Shown piece by piece: positions 45,633 to 57,587 of a DNA stretch of 64,000 nucleotides (within the stretch, counting starts at the first letter, position 1; each line of letters starts with the position of its first letter). The stretch is from Vanrija pseudolonga (taxonomy: Eukaryota; Basidiomycota; Tremellomycetes; Trichosporonales; Trichosporonaceae), in contig NC_085852.1 in the NCBI RefSeq assembly GCF_020906515.1, forward strand, positions 3,286,001 through 3,350,000, written 5' to 3'. A program made the translations under genes and the position numbers. The notes under the pieces were generated by a model. It did no database searches, was not told where the DNA came from, and saw only the letters and a program-made list of their open reading frames with translations.

Positions 45633-47891
45633 ATGCCCCCCCGCAGATCAGCCAGAGCACCACCCAAGGTGCCAACCCCGCCCCCAGCCGCGACGCCGAC
45701 CCCGCCCCCGGCCGCCAAGGCGGCCTCCGGCAAGCCCCCACTCTCCAAGGCCCGCATCGCCGCTGCCGGCGCCTTCGCTGGCCTCAAACCCGCCGATATC
45801 CTCAAGCGCGCCAAGGACCTCGGCATGGTCACCACCGAGAACGTCACCAAGACGGTCACGCACCTCATCTCGACGCAGACCGCCGTCGACGACGATGCGC
45901 CCGCGGTCCGCCGCGCCGTCGGCTACAGCGTGCCCATCGTGTCGGTCGACTGGCTCGAGGCGTGCGAGAAGGACGATGAGTGGGTGGACGAGGCGCCCTA
46001 CGTGATCACCAAGGGCGCCGCGCCTGCCCCCGCGGCGGCACCGGCGTCGAAGGGCAAGGGCAAGGCTGCCAACGGTACCGCTGGCACGAAGCGCGCGGCC
46101 GCCAACGGTACCGCTGGCACGAAGCGCGCGGCCAGCCCAGCTCCCGATGTGAAGCCCGCGGCCAAGAAGGCGAAGAAGGCCGACGCCAAGGCTGATGTCA
46201 AGACCGAGGTCAAGGACGAGGCCAAGCCTGAGGCCAATGGCCACGGTCAGAAGCTCAAGAAGAAGGACACGGTCGTGCCGGTCGACGACGGCTGCCGCCT
46301 CATTGGCGCGACGGTCCACATTGGCGACGACGGCACGATCTGGGACGCCTCGTTGAACCAGACCAATGCGTCCAACAACAACAACAAGTTCTACCGTATC
46401 CAGGTTGGTGGTCGCGGCTCGGTTCAGATTCTGACGTCTAGGTGCTCAAGCTTCCGGGCGGCAAGTTCACCGCCTGGACGCGCTGGGGACGTGTCGGCGA
46501 GCCCGGTGCCAACGCCCAGCTCGGCGGCGGCGACGTTGCCTCGGCCATCTTCAACTTTGAGAAGAAGTTCAAGGACAAGTCGGGCCTCAACTGGGCCAAC
46601 CGCCTCGACGCCGCCAAGAAGGGCAAGTACACCTTTGTCGAGCGTAGCTATGAGGACGACTCGGATGACGAGGCCGAGGCCGGCGAAGGTGAAGCCGAGG
46701 TCAAGGAGGAGGAGGAATACGTGCCACCCGAGTGCACCCTCTCGCAGCCGGTCCAGGAGCTCATGCAGCTCATCTTCAACCAGCAGTACCTCCAGGCGAC
46801 CATGGCCTCGCTCAACTACGACGCCAACAAGTTACCACTGGGCAAGCTGAGCAAGAGCACCATCACGCGTGGCTTCCAGGCGCTCAAGGACTTGGGCGAG
46901 CTGATCGACGACCCGACTCTCGCGCAGTCAAAGTACGACACCAACTTTGCCGCCGCAAGCGAGCATCTGTCCAACTCGTTCTACTCGCTCATCCCGCATG
47001 CGTTCGGCCGTAACCGCCCGCCTGTGATCAACACGGACGCGATGCTCAAGCGAGAGATCGAGCTACTCGAGTCGCTCGGCGACATGAAGGAGGCTGCGGC
47101 CATCATGAAGGCTGAGCGGCCTCGTGACACGATCCACGTCCTCGATCGCCACTACAACGCTCTCGGTATGAACGAAATGACGCCACTCGAGCACGACTCG
47201 AAGGAGTTCAAGGTCCTCAGCCAGTACCTGGTGGACACGCGCGGCGCGACCCACAACGTCAACTACGAGGTCGAGGAGGTCTTCCGCATCGAGCGCCAGG
47301 GCGAGACCAAGCGCTTCGACGAGAGCGTCTTCTCAAGCATCAAGTCGGACCGTCGTCTGCTGTGGCACGGATCCAGAGCGACCAACTTTGGTGGTATCTT
47401 GTCGCAGGGCCTGCGTATCGCACCACCCGAGGCTCCCGTGTCCGGCTACATGTTCGGCAAGGGTATCTACCTCGCCGACATGTCGTCCAAGTCGGCCAAC
47501 TACTGTTGCTCGTACATCACGGGTGGCACGGCGCTGCTCCTGCTGTGCGAGGCCGAGCTCGGCGACCCGATCCAGAAGCTCACCAACGCGAGCTACACTG
47601 CAGGTGAGGACGCCAAGAGGCAGGGCATGTACTCGACCTTTGGCCAGGGCCGGACTGCGCCGCTCAAGTGGAAGGATGCGGGCGAGGCGACACCAGCGCT
47701 GAAGGGCATCAAGATGGTGAGTGAGGTGGCTGAAAGTTGGACGGAGTGCTGACACCACCGCGCAGCCCGACACGTCCAAGGTCAAGCCGGGCGACACCAA
47801 TGTCGACGGCGCGTACCTCATGTACAATGAGTTTATCGTCTACGACGTGTCGCAGGTCAAGCTGCGCTACCTCTTGCGCGTCAAGATGTAG
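45633..47891 (+). CDS. Poly(ADP-ribose) polymerase (BRCT-WGR-PARP)
   Basis: Exons 45633-46403, 46442-47716 and 47766-47891; introns 38 and 49 nt; 724 codons. Order: Pro/Ala-rich basic N-terminus; BRCT domain (~38-125, with VSVDWLEACEKDDEWVDEAPY); Lys/Ala-rich linker with a duplicated 11-residue unit and KPAAKKAKK (nuclear localisation-like); WGR domain (~236-350, TRWGRVG at 271-277); helical regulatory domain (~375-500); catalytic domain with the H-Y-E triad as His566 (LLWHGSRATN), Tyr600 (GKGIYLADM) and Glu704 (YNEFIVYD). An intact triad predicts true polymerase activity in DNA-damage signalling. There are no zinc fingers, as is usual for fungal PARPs. Acidic insert EDDSDDEAEAGEGEAE follows WGR. 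Confidence 0.96.
46068..46133 (+). repeat. 33-bp tandem duplication in PARP linker
   Basis: Two identical 33-bp units (46068-46100 and 46101-46133), each coding AANGTAGTKRA. Identical at DNA level, so recent or homogenised; copy number may vary between strains. Confidence 0.95.
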
Positions 47892-48390
47892 GCGGGTGGG
47901 GTGTGGACTGGACTCGTCACTCTTTGTTGTTGCTGGGATTTGTGGATAAGACTCGGATACCCCGACGTGTAGTTGTGTAGCATGGATCAAGTGACAAGTG
48001 ACGGCAAGGCGGTACCGCGGCAGTACGGGTTAGTGCTGGAGGAATGTCAGGACAGCCGAGGTAGGGCGTGGTAGTGTGTCTTGCGGTGTTCGGTGTGTTG
48101 CTGACGAGGACAGGATTGCTGATAAGTCGGTCGTCGGCGAGAAAGGTCGCCGAGGAATGGTGCGAGTTTGTGGGCGGAGGGCAGGCAGGACATCAAGTCG
48201 GCCAGGTGGATGATGCCAAGGTCTTAGGTGACGGAGCAAGTCGGAGGTGAGTTGTTGACCACACTCGCTGACCAAACAACCCAATGCATATGGCCTCACT
48301 ATCACCACGCCGTCGGCGTGGGCATCATACACACACGTCGCAACCTGCCTGCTGCCTGCCTGCCGGCCACCCCAGTACCCAATTGCGCGC
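47892..48390. other. Convergent intergenic, PARP / acyl-CoA dehydrogenase
   Basis: 0.5 kb between two 3' ends; no feature recognised. Confidence 0.45.
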
Positions 48391-50080
48391 CTAGTAGCTC
48401 TTGGGCAGCTTGAGCACGCGCTCAGCGACGTAGTTCAGGATCATCTCACGCGAGACAGGGGCGATGCGGGGCACAAAGCTCTCGCGGAGCCAGCGCTCGA
48501 CGTCGTACTCGACGGCAAAGCCCATGCCGCCGTGGGCGAGGATGGCGCGCTGGGCGGCATTGTACCCCGCCTCGGCGGCGAGCGCCTTGGCCGCGTTGGC
48601 GGCGACGCCGACGGCGTTCTGGCTGATGCTCTTGTCCGTCTGGCTGGCGTCGTACAGCCGCGCGGCGTGGTACGTTGCGGCCGTCGCCGCGTACAGCTGG
48701 AGGTAGGCGTCGGCGAGCGGGTGCGCAATGCCCTGGTTCTGGCCGATCTTGCGCCCAAACACCTCGCGCTCGCCCGCATAGTCGGCCGCCTTCTGCAGCG
48801 CGACGTATCCGATACCCAGGGCCTCGGCGCCGACGAGCACACGCTCGGCGTTCATGCCGTGCAGGATCATCTTGAAGCCCTTGCCAATGTTCTCATCGCC
48901 TCCGACCACCGAGTCGGCGGGGATGACATAGTTGTCAAACCACACCTCGTTCGAGTCGACGGCGTTGCCGCCCATCTTGTGGATACGGCGCATGGACAGG
49001 CCGTTGCCCTCGCTCTTGTCGAGCGGGATGACGAACAGCGTCAGGCCCTCGCTCTTCTTCTTGACTTCCTCGAGTGGCGTCGTGCGCGCAAGCAGCATCA
49101 TGACCTTGGCCGTCTGCGCCGCGGTGATCCAGATCTTCTGGCCCTTGACCGTCCATGTGCCGTCGGCGTTGCGGGTCGCCGTCGTCTTGAGCGACAGGGT
49201 GTTGAGGCCCGTGTTGGGTTCTGCGGGGAGTGAGTGGGGGACACCAGTGCGGAGGAGGGTGGGGAAGGCTGTTGAGCCGAGACGCCGGCCGGTATCCCGA
49301 CGCCCGCCCGACTCGGCGGCAGCGGTATCGCGGTCGGCGGTCGGCAGAGCCCCCGAGGACTCGGTACGGACATGCCGCCGGCAGCAACAGCACGGCGTCT
49401 CAGTCGGAGGCGCGTGGTGTGGGTGCACAATAACAGTGCATGGCGTGCAGGAACAGTGCGCGTGGACACCGTGCATTGTGTGCCACGGCCACACACACCA
49501 CACGCCCGTGCCAAGACTGCAGCCACAGCCACGTCGCCATGACGTCGTTGGCTGTGGCCCGCGACGACTCTGCCCACACCACATTACACACACAACGCTA
49601 CTCACCTGTGACACCAAAGCACGTCCTCCACTCTCCGCTCACAATCTTGGGGATAAACTTCTCGCGCTGCGCGTCGGTGCCAAAGATGCCCAGGGGCTGC
49701 GTGGCGTAAATGTTGCCGTGGGTCGCCTGGGCGCCGGGGAAGCCCGCGCCGCTCTCCGTGATGGTCTGCATCATGATCGCGGCCTCCTGCAGACCGAGGC
49801 CAGAGCCGCCAAAGCGCTCGGGCAGCGCAATTCCCAGGAAGCCCGAGTCGGCGAACGCCTTGTGGAACTCTTTGGGATCGGCCTTGGTCGCCTCGCGGTC
49901 ACGCCACCACGCATTGTCGAACGGCTCGCACACCTTTGCGACGGCGTCGCGCACGGCGAGCTGCGACTCGTTTAGGAACGACGTGTCCATGATCGAGGTG
50001 GACTGGGCGCGTGTCGCGGCCAGCCTGACCGCGGCAAGGGTTGGGCGGCGGGCCAGGCGGAGGGCGGGGAGGGCCGGCAT
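48391..50080 (-). CDS. Acyl-CoA dehydrogenase, mitochondrial
   Basis: Exons 50080-49606 and 49220-48391; 435 codons. The N-terminus (MPALPALRLARRPTLAAVRLAATRAQST) is Arg/Ala-rich without acids, a typical mitochondrial presequence. The ACAD fold follows: helical N-domain (ESQLAVRDAVAKVCEPF), LGIALPERFGGSGLGL, CFGVTEPNTGLNTLSLKTTATR (FAD/substrate beta-domain), GQKIWITAAQTAKVMMLLART, and a C-domain with ERVLVGAEALGIGYVALQKAADYAGEREVFGRKIGQNQGI and HGGMGFAVEYDVERWLRES. It catalyses the first step of beta-oxidation or branched-chain acyl-CoA oxidation; the exact acyl group is not readable. The single intron (49221-49605, 385 nt) is about ten times the local norm. Divergent from a Zn2Cys6 regulator. 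Confidence 0.93.
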
Positions 50081-50735
50081 CGTGGTGTGGGGGGGTGGGG
50101 GGTGAGTGGGGGTAGTGAGGTGGGAGTACAAAGCTGAGCGTTATAAGAGGCGCCTGTTGTGCACTATCCGGCGTGTGTCGGAGTCGCCGCAGTACAGCAC
50201 AGTCTCTTGTCGTCAGAGCAGTGTCAAAGAGTGACAATGTGGTGGTCGGTAGTCGGTCATGGACATGGTGTGTGTGTGATGCCAAAGTGCCACCGGCTAT
50301 GGCCGAATTGCCGAACGCCGACGTGGCTGCGGGCTGCCCCACCCCCCATCACACATCGCCGTTCCCATCACACCACCACCACCATCCACTTGCCAGTTGT
50401 CGACTCTGACGCCGACGCCGAGAGCTCCATCCACAGAGCACAGTCTCGTGCATCATCTCCCCCGAATACTCCCGACTGCATAGCACAGCCGGTGCTCCCC
50501 TCTATCACCCCATCCGAGCCCCCCCGAGCCGCGTCGCCGCGTCGCTGTCTTGTACACGTAGTCGGCCCGGACCTCCCGTCAGCCCACGTCTGTCTTATCA
50601 GTAGCGCCTTGACACAGGATCGATCCCATTCCCCCCTCGCCGCTCGGCATTCGCTGTTGCTCCATCCACTCGACGCCAACGGAACAAGCGCACGCCTGCT
50701 CCCCTTGCTCGGTCGCGCCGAGCCCGACCACGCTA
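50081..50735. promoter_or_regulatory. Divergent promoter, acyl-CoA dehydrogenase / Zn2Cys6 factor
   Basis: 655 bp. A TTATAA on the minus strand near 50139-50146 lies ~60 bp upstream of the dehydrogenase ATG. The pairing suggests possible local regulation, which is inference. Confidence 0.4.
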
Positions 50736-53554
50736 ATGCCTCCACAAACATCATCCCATCCACCCAGTGCCGCGAGCGGCGCGTCGAGCCACGAGCCGAC
50801 ACCTCGACACTACCCTTACAAGAAGCGCCCGTATGCTCAGGCATGCCTCGTGAGTCTCTCTCGGTCCGCTGCCGCTGGAGCCGTCGGCACGCGGCGACAC
50901 CGTCGGCCCGTCCAACTACCCCGCAAAGCTTACACTCCAGGCCTGCCGAGCCCGCAAGATCCGCTGCGCCGACGCCGAAACACCGCCGTGCAAGGCGTGT
51001 CGCATTGCGCAGATCCCGTGCGAGTTCCCAACCTCCTCGGCGCGGCAGCGACGTCAGCCCCTGGCGTCGTCGTCACGCGACGGGTCGACAGCGACGACGT
51101 CGCGACCGGGCCTGCCAGTGGCACGTAACAGTCTTACTTCAGCAGCGCCGTCCTCGGCGTCGGTGCGTGATGCTGCCCTCAAGCGCGAACATGAACACGA
51201 TACATATGATCGCGAGGCGCGGTATGAGCGGCACCGCGTCAAGGCGACCGAGCACCGCCTGCGCCGCATCGAGGCCGTGTTGCACCTGCCCCCTCTGTCA
51301 GACGTGTCGGACAGCGAGGACAGCGGTACCGAGGAGCGCATCGGCGGCACAAGTGCCGATGGCGGCGAGCCGGCGCCCGAGGAGATTGAACCGCCGCGTC
51401 TCTGGCTGAGGAGCGGCGCCGCAGAGCCAGTATACCATGGCGAAACGTCGATGCACGACGACGGCCGCCAGCTCGCACTCACCAACAACGTGCCCAACCA
51501 CTCGCCCATGTCCACGGGCAGTGTGCGCGGCAAGGACGCTGCCAGCTGGACGTATGAGGATATCCGTGCCATGACGCGCATGCGGCACAAGTATGCGACA
51601 CCCGACGAGGGCGAGGCGCTGGTCGATGCCTACTTTTGCTGGGCGAGCAACACGGCGCACGTCAACAGGGACTTGTTCTTGCGTGAGTCGCGTTGGGTGG
51701 TGGGAGGATGGATGGGAGCTAAGCGAGCTTTGCTAACAATCTCCCAGGCGACATGGCCGTCGGCGGGCCTTACTTTTCCGACCTGCTCCTCCTCGTCATG
51801 TACCACTCGGGTGTGCGCTTCTCGCCGCACCTCAACGAGGAGGACCGCGGGCAGCGCCGTGCGCAGTACATGGCGATCATCATGTCAATCATCGCCGAGG
51901 AGCTGTGCAAGCCGAGCTCGATCGCGACGGCGCGTACGTATCTCGCATCTGAGTGCTGCCAAGACTCCTGTTAACACGTCCCTGCAGAGGCCTTCCTCCT
52001 CCTGGCCGGCACCCGCTGCGCCATCGGCGACATGACCCAGGCGTGGCTCTTCACCGGCCTCGCGATCCGCATGATCCAGGACCTCGGCATCCACCTCGCC
52101 ATCGACGACCCGGGCCTCGATGAGCACTTTGACCACGAGGTGCGCGAGGTCAGAGTAAGGCTGTACTGGAGTGGTAAGTGCCTGGGGCAGGATAAACTGC
52201 TGACGCCAGCCTACTGCTGGGATAAGCAGCTGTCTCTCGGCATGGGCCGCGAGCCTGCTCTGCTCGTCCGCCCAGGGTCCATACCCAAGGTCGACCTCCT
52301 CGGCCAGCATGAAGACTGGAACTGGGCGCCGATATTCCATGGTGGGGGCTACAACGACATGGCGAGGTAGGTTGCATGCGATGATCAACGCTGACAATCC
52401 CCCAGACGCTACCCAAAGACCTCGTCCCACGTCACGTCCGTCATCATCCACAACGCCGAGCTCAACATGATCCTCGAGGACATTCTCGTCAACATGTACT
52501 CGCCGCATAGGCCTCAGGCGCGCTCGGCACAGTTTGTGCGCCAGGCCGACGAGCGTCTCCTGCGCTGGCGTGAGGACCTGCCCTCTGTCATCCGTCTCGA
52601 GCGCGGAAACTTCCCCGACTTCTGCCCACCCACCAACGTCACGGTCTTGAAGTGGGTTTACGAAAGAAGGACAACGCTGACTCCAGTTTACTCTACCACA
52701 CTACGCGCATCCTCCTTTACCGCCCGCTCCTGACGGTGCGCAACCGCCAACTCGTCGCATCCTCTCTGGAGGTGTGCCGCACGGCCGCGATCGACATTCA
52801 CGCAATCGTGTCGTTGTGGGTGAGGACTTTCGGCAACGTCAACATGGTCTACTTGCAGACGTATGCGACGTTCATCGCCGCAGGAGTCGACGTGACGCTC
52901 ATTCGGTTGGGCGATGCCCAGACCCGTGAAGAAGCGCTCCGCCGCGTGCACCTCGGTGTCGCGATTCTCGAGCAGGCGTCTGCCCAGGTCCAGGGCGTCC
53001 GCCGCGGCGTCGCCATCATCCGCTCGCAGCTCGAGGCCCTGTTCCAGCGCGAGCGCGCCGCGGTCAACAACGGCGGTCCGGCGCCAGCCACCAAGCAGAT
53101 CGCCAACAAGCCGCTGAACACTTTTGTCGCGCCGCAGCCGCTTCAGACCATGACGTCGGCGGACCGTACGACGTCGAACGCCCAGTTTGACACGACGCCG
53201 TCAGCGGGGTCCAACCCAAGCCCAGCGGCGTCTGATCTGATCAAGCCGGCCATCATGCCAGCGCCGAACGCGCCACTAAACCTGCTGCAACATCAACAGC
53301 AGCTCCAGGCCGCTGCGGCAGCCGCCGCGGCGCCTCCACAGCTCATCGGCCCGACCTTTCCGGTCAACGCCGACCCGACTGTCAACCCGGCAGCTGCCAA
53401 CTTTGCGGCCGACCCCACGGCCATGGGGCAGGTCGACTTTCCCATCCTGTTTGACGAGGCGGCGCTGGCCAACCTCCTCGGCGAGAGTAACGTCGGTACC
53501 GATGATCCGTTTGCGTTCCTGTCGGCCGAGGGCTGGGACGATGTTATCATGTAA
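50736..53554 (+). CDS. Zn2Cys6 fungal transcription factor
   Basis: Exons 50736-50849, 50941-51682, 51748-51933, 51988-52173, 52210-52366, 52406-52651 and 52687-53554; introns 91, 65, 54, 36, 39 and 35 nt; 833 codons. Splicing of intron 1 builds the binuclear cluster C37-x2-C40-x6-C47-x7-C55-x2-C58-x6-C65 (ACLACRARKIRCADAE...), which is strong proof of that junction. A heptad-like helix follows (EHDTYDREARYERHRVK). The middle region matches the fungal-specific TF domain: YFSDLLLLVMYHSGVRFSPH, FLLLAGTRCAIGDMTQAWLFTGLAIRMIQDLGIH, CWDKQLSLGMGREPALL and NLLYHTTRILLYRP. The C-terminus is Ala/Gln/Pro-rich with an acidic-hydrophobic end, a likely activation region. Nuclear; targets unknown. Confidence 0.92.
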
Positions 53555-54171
53555 TGAGGGGGTTCTCAGGGAGGACGGCAGCGCGGGATCGCGGCAGGGT
53601 ATACGGTGTATGCATAGTCTCGGGGTTGGATGTTGGCGGAGTAATGATAGTGGCCATGCGATGTATGCGCTATGCGGGCATGGGTCTGCCTGGTCACTAC
53701 GACTAACTTGGTCGGCTTGCCGGGTTAGACTGTAGCCGGAGACGCCAAAGATTCCGACCACCACTGTGACGGAGACGACGACGTCAACGCCGACGACGCA
53801 CATGAATGATCAGAACAGCAAGCGAGAGAGCGAGAGCGAGAGCGAGTCTTCCCGACCACCAGGCAAGGCAGACAGACAGGTGGAATGCTGCAATCAAGGT
53901 ATCGCGGAGCATGCTTACATGTCAGCGGAGTGACCGCCGACCTGCTGCGAGACACCAAGACGCCGAGACGGCGTGACCGCGTCATGTAGCTGATGTTGTT
54001 GTGCGGGGCAGATGGCCGGGCGGGCGACAAACGCGGGGTTCGGCTTTGGCACGTCATGCTACGCGGGCACCAGGCAGCCAGGCAGCCAGGTGATAACACG
54101 GCCACCAACACATACTACATCTCGAGTCGACGTTTGTGCATTCTCTCATACTCTACGCACACACACACACA
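53555..54171. other. Intergenic, transcription factor / CoA ligase fusion
   Basis: 617 bp; a GAGAGCGAGAGC repeat near 53823-53846 and a CACACACA run just before the next ATG. No gene. Confidence 0.45.
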
Positions 54172-57100
54172 ATGATGTCTCTCTCGTCGTCGCTGCGCAC
54201 GCGCGCGCCGCGCATCGCCCTGCGCCAACAGAAGCGCAACCTACACGTCAGGCCCGCGGCTGTCGGCGACCTCCTGGGCAAGTACCTCCCGTCCGGCGTC
54301 GGTGCGAGCCCGGCGTCGTCCGACAAGGCAAGTTGCGGCGAGGGATGGCAAGGTACACCACTGACCCCGCAGCCCGGTATCCCGTTCAAGCTCTGGGCGT
54401 CGCGCGGCATCAACGCACCCGTCTTCGAGGCCGGCGAGGCGACCCTCCCGCTCGATCTCCTCGACGGCGCCCTGCCCGCGGGCACGGACAAGTGGCTCGC
54501 CGACCTGGGAGTTGGCAAGGCCGACGTGGCGCGCGCCAAGGAGGCCCTCGCTGGTGTATGGTCTGCATGGCGCGACAATGATCTGCTCCGCGTCGAGGGC
54601 GTCCTGCACGCCGGCAACACAAGTCTGTGGGTAACATCGTCGGTCGCAGCCCGTGACACAGGACTGACGCCGCCTCCTGTCTGACGGCCCTCTCTTGCCT
54701 CGCATGCTCGCTCCGTTTCCGTCCTACAGCTCGTCGGTCCAAATCCTTGCCGACGACTTCGCCCTCCCCCGCCAGCCCCACCTGGCGTCCCTTGCTGATG
54801 CTGGCCGGATCCACCCGCTCGAGGCGCAGGCGGCCGCCGGCAAGCTCTTCTACCACAAGTCGCGGGCGGGCGGAAACATTGGGTGCTATGGCTACGGCGC
54901 GGGGATTGCGCTCGCGACGCAGGACGTGCTCGTCGCCGAGGGTGGTAAGGTAAGACTGAACGCGAGCGGATCGAGCATGCAACGGTTGGCGGAGAGACGG
55001 CCCACGAGCTGGGCTTATCGGCGGAAGTTGGAGCTCGCCTCGAGGCCCTATGCGCCTCCCTCGCCTCTACATGACGCACCACTGACACCCACCCCAGCCA
55101 GCCAACTTCCTCGACGGCGGCGGCGGTGCGACGGAAGCCAACGTCCAAGCGGCGATGAACGTCGTTCTCGCCGACCCCGACGTCGACGTCTTCTTCATCA
55201 ACTCTTTCGGTGGCCTGACCAAGATGGTGAGTGGCCCCTCGTCCGGCTGACATGGCTGAACACAATCACAGGACCTGATTGCGACAGGCGTAGTTTCCAA
55301 CCTGAGGGCTCGCAAGGAGAAGGGCGAGACCATCCCGCCTATCGTCGCCCGCCTACGCGGCACAGGCGAGGAGGAAGCGCGTGAGATTGTAGGTGGCTAG
55401 CTCCCGAGGAAGCGCTGACCTCAGCTCGCTGCGGCGACCGACCTTGCCGACACGATCACCTACATCGGCGACATGAAGACGGCTGCCGCTGAGGCTGTGC
55501 GTCTCGCGAACAAGGCTCAGGCAGGTAAGCCGGCCAAGGCCGCCCCAGCTCCTGCGCCGTCGACGTCGCGCAATCCCGTTGTGTTTTCCCAGGACGGGCA
55601 GTACGAGCAGACACTGCGCAACCTCGTGGTGGAGAAGGGCGACACGGTCATGGTGCTGGGCATGGGGAAGGCGGTGAGTCCCGGCAGCAGGCTGGGGCAG
55701 ACGGTTGCACAGCCTGTCCGCGAACGCTTGGTTCTGACATCCCCCCAGTCTCAGGCCAACTGTGCGGTTGCCAAAGAGTACGGCACCAACATCATTGGCG
55801 CTGTCGCGCCCAACAAGGGCGGACAGGAGTTCCTCGGCACGCCGACGTTCGGCAGTGTCAAAGAGGTGTGCTACCGCAATGCCGATCGAGTCGGGTGCTG
55901 ATGCTGGCTTTAGGGCGTCGCCGCGCTCAAGCCCCGCATCGCGTCTGTCTTCGTGCCGCCCCAGGCTGCCGCCGACTCCATCATCGAGTGTATCGAGGCC
56001 GAGATTCCCCTCATCGTGGCGTATGCTGAGGGCGTGCCGACGCACGAGCAGCTGAAGGTGGGTGTGGTGCAGGCTCCTGGGGACGCGGCGTTTCTAGTTG
56101 GGACTAGGAGTCCTCTGTGTTGTTCAGTCCCATCAAAATTGGGGGAAGAGTGACCTCTTCGCTCACAGACCCCCGTCACCCCTTCCAACTCGCCCCGCGC
56201 CACCACCTATCTTGCGCCAACTAACACCACCGGCAGGTCCAACGGGCCCTCCGCTCGCAATCAAAGTCGCGACTGGTCGGCGCCAACTGTCCCGGCGTCA
56301 TCTTCCCGCATCAGCGAGTCAAGCTCGGTATTCAGCCTCTCCGTGTCCACTCCCCTGGCAGCATAGGTTAGTACCCTGGGATCGTTACGGCGTGTCGCTT
56401 GCGTAGTCTCAGCCTCCCATGGGGAATTGGAGGCCACTAGATTGAGTTTGGAATGGCGCCGCCGCTTAATGTCGGCTGGAGCTTGCCGCATACCTCCCCC
56501 TAATGTGGGCCGCACAGGTGATTGCGTCAAGCTTCACCTTGACGTTGGCGGGAGAGAGAATGAGGCAGGATTGAATCGTTGTCGAGCACAACACGGCCCC
56601 TTCCCACCATGCCTCAGCCCCTTGACACCATCCGGTGTGATGTTGTTGCAAGCACGTTCCCTGTGCGCAGTGTTGCCGCCAAGATCTACACCCCCTCACC
56701 CCATTTCCATTGTCAATTCACACTCCTGGACACGGTCGTGGCGACCGCAGCCACTCGTCATGCTCTCGGCACGCTTTCGTGGCTGGATCGGTGCAGAGTG
56801 GCCAGTAACAACAAGTGGGCAGCAGCAGCAGCAGCCCGTCTTACATCTTGGCACTCAAAGTGCCTAGTCCGGTGCCTACACACATCTCTGTCGCGTGGCA
56901 TTGAGTGTTTCACCCACCTCAAGTGCCTCGACCTGGCCTTGCTGACATCCACAGGCATCGTCAGCCGCTCAGGTACCGTCTCCTACGAGCTGGCGGGGGC
57001 GACGACGGCCCTTGGCCTTGGGCAGAGCGCAGTGTACGGCCTGGGAGGTGATCCGTTCCCGGGAACGCGGACATGGGAGGCACTCCAGCTCATGCTCGAG

Positions 57101-57587
57101 GACCCCTACACCAAGGTCATCTGCCTGGTGGGCGAAATCGGCGGACAAAGTGAGTGGAGCTCGTCGGAGTGTTGTTGGAGGCGACCGTTCCAGAAGGACC
57201 GGGGCGACGGCGGGCCTGGCGGGCGGCGTACCCGCCGGCCCGACCAGGTCGTGTCCCTCGGCACCCCCTAGCCAGCCGCCGCCGGTGCCACCGGGAACAA
57301 CCATGCTGACAACGGCTTCAGTGGAGGAAGAGGCTGCCGCTGTGTACAAGGCATATGTGGCTGGCCTCGCACCCGGAGCCAAGCCCAAACCTGTCGTCGG
57401 ATTCGTCGCCGGTGCCGCTACGCAACAGGGCCTCATGTACGGCCATGCGGGCGCCATTTGGTGGTCGCCAGATGAGACGGCCAACGCGAAGCGCCAGGTG
57501 CTGGCGGACGCTGGCATGATCATGGCTCCGACTCTGGGCGACATTGGAGGACTGCTCAAGCGCGAGCACGACAAGTTGAGTGCATAG
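54172..57587 (+). CDS. Fused succinyl-CoA ligase-like protein (reduced beta + complete alpha)
   Basis: Eleven exons: 54172-54327, 54373-54626, 54730-54949, 55098-55226, 55272-55388, 55425-55673, 55749-55865, 55914-56057, 56237-56366, 56955-57149 and 57322-57587; 659 codons. The N-terminus is a mitochondrial-type presequence. Residues ~53-330 align with the beta subunit, but only its end is full: [65 protein letters not shown]. The ATP-grasp part is shortened and lacks the GGRGKG-type loop. After an Ala/Pro linker (~322-340) comes a complete alpha subunit: [62 protein letters not shown], and the phospho-His motif GHAGAI (His612). The usual enzyme is two chains. Possible CoA-ligase or a regulatory paralogue; nucleotide use is doubtful. 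Exon 2's end (54626) is the least certain boundary. Confidence 0.85.
54328..54372 (+). other. In-frame GC-AG intron of the CoA ligase fusion gene
   Basis: Donor AAG|GCAAGT (the classic GC-type donor) with CTGAC and CCGCAG at the 3' side; 45 nt, divisible by three and free of stops. Retention would add 15 residues near the presequence boundary instead of breaking the frame. Confidence 0.6.

Noticed and set aside
56367-56954. C/D snoRNA inside the long intron (GTGATGTT and CTGA-like boxes)
   Set aside because: Boxes are imperfect, spacing is too large and no terminal stem was found.
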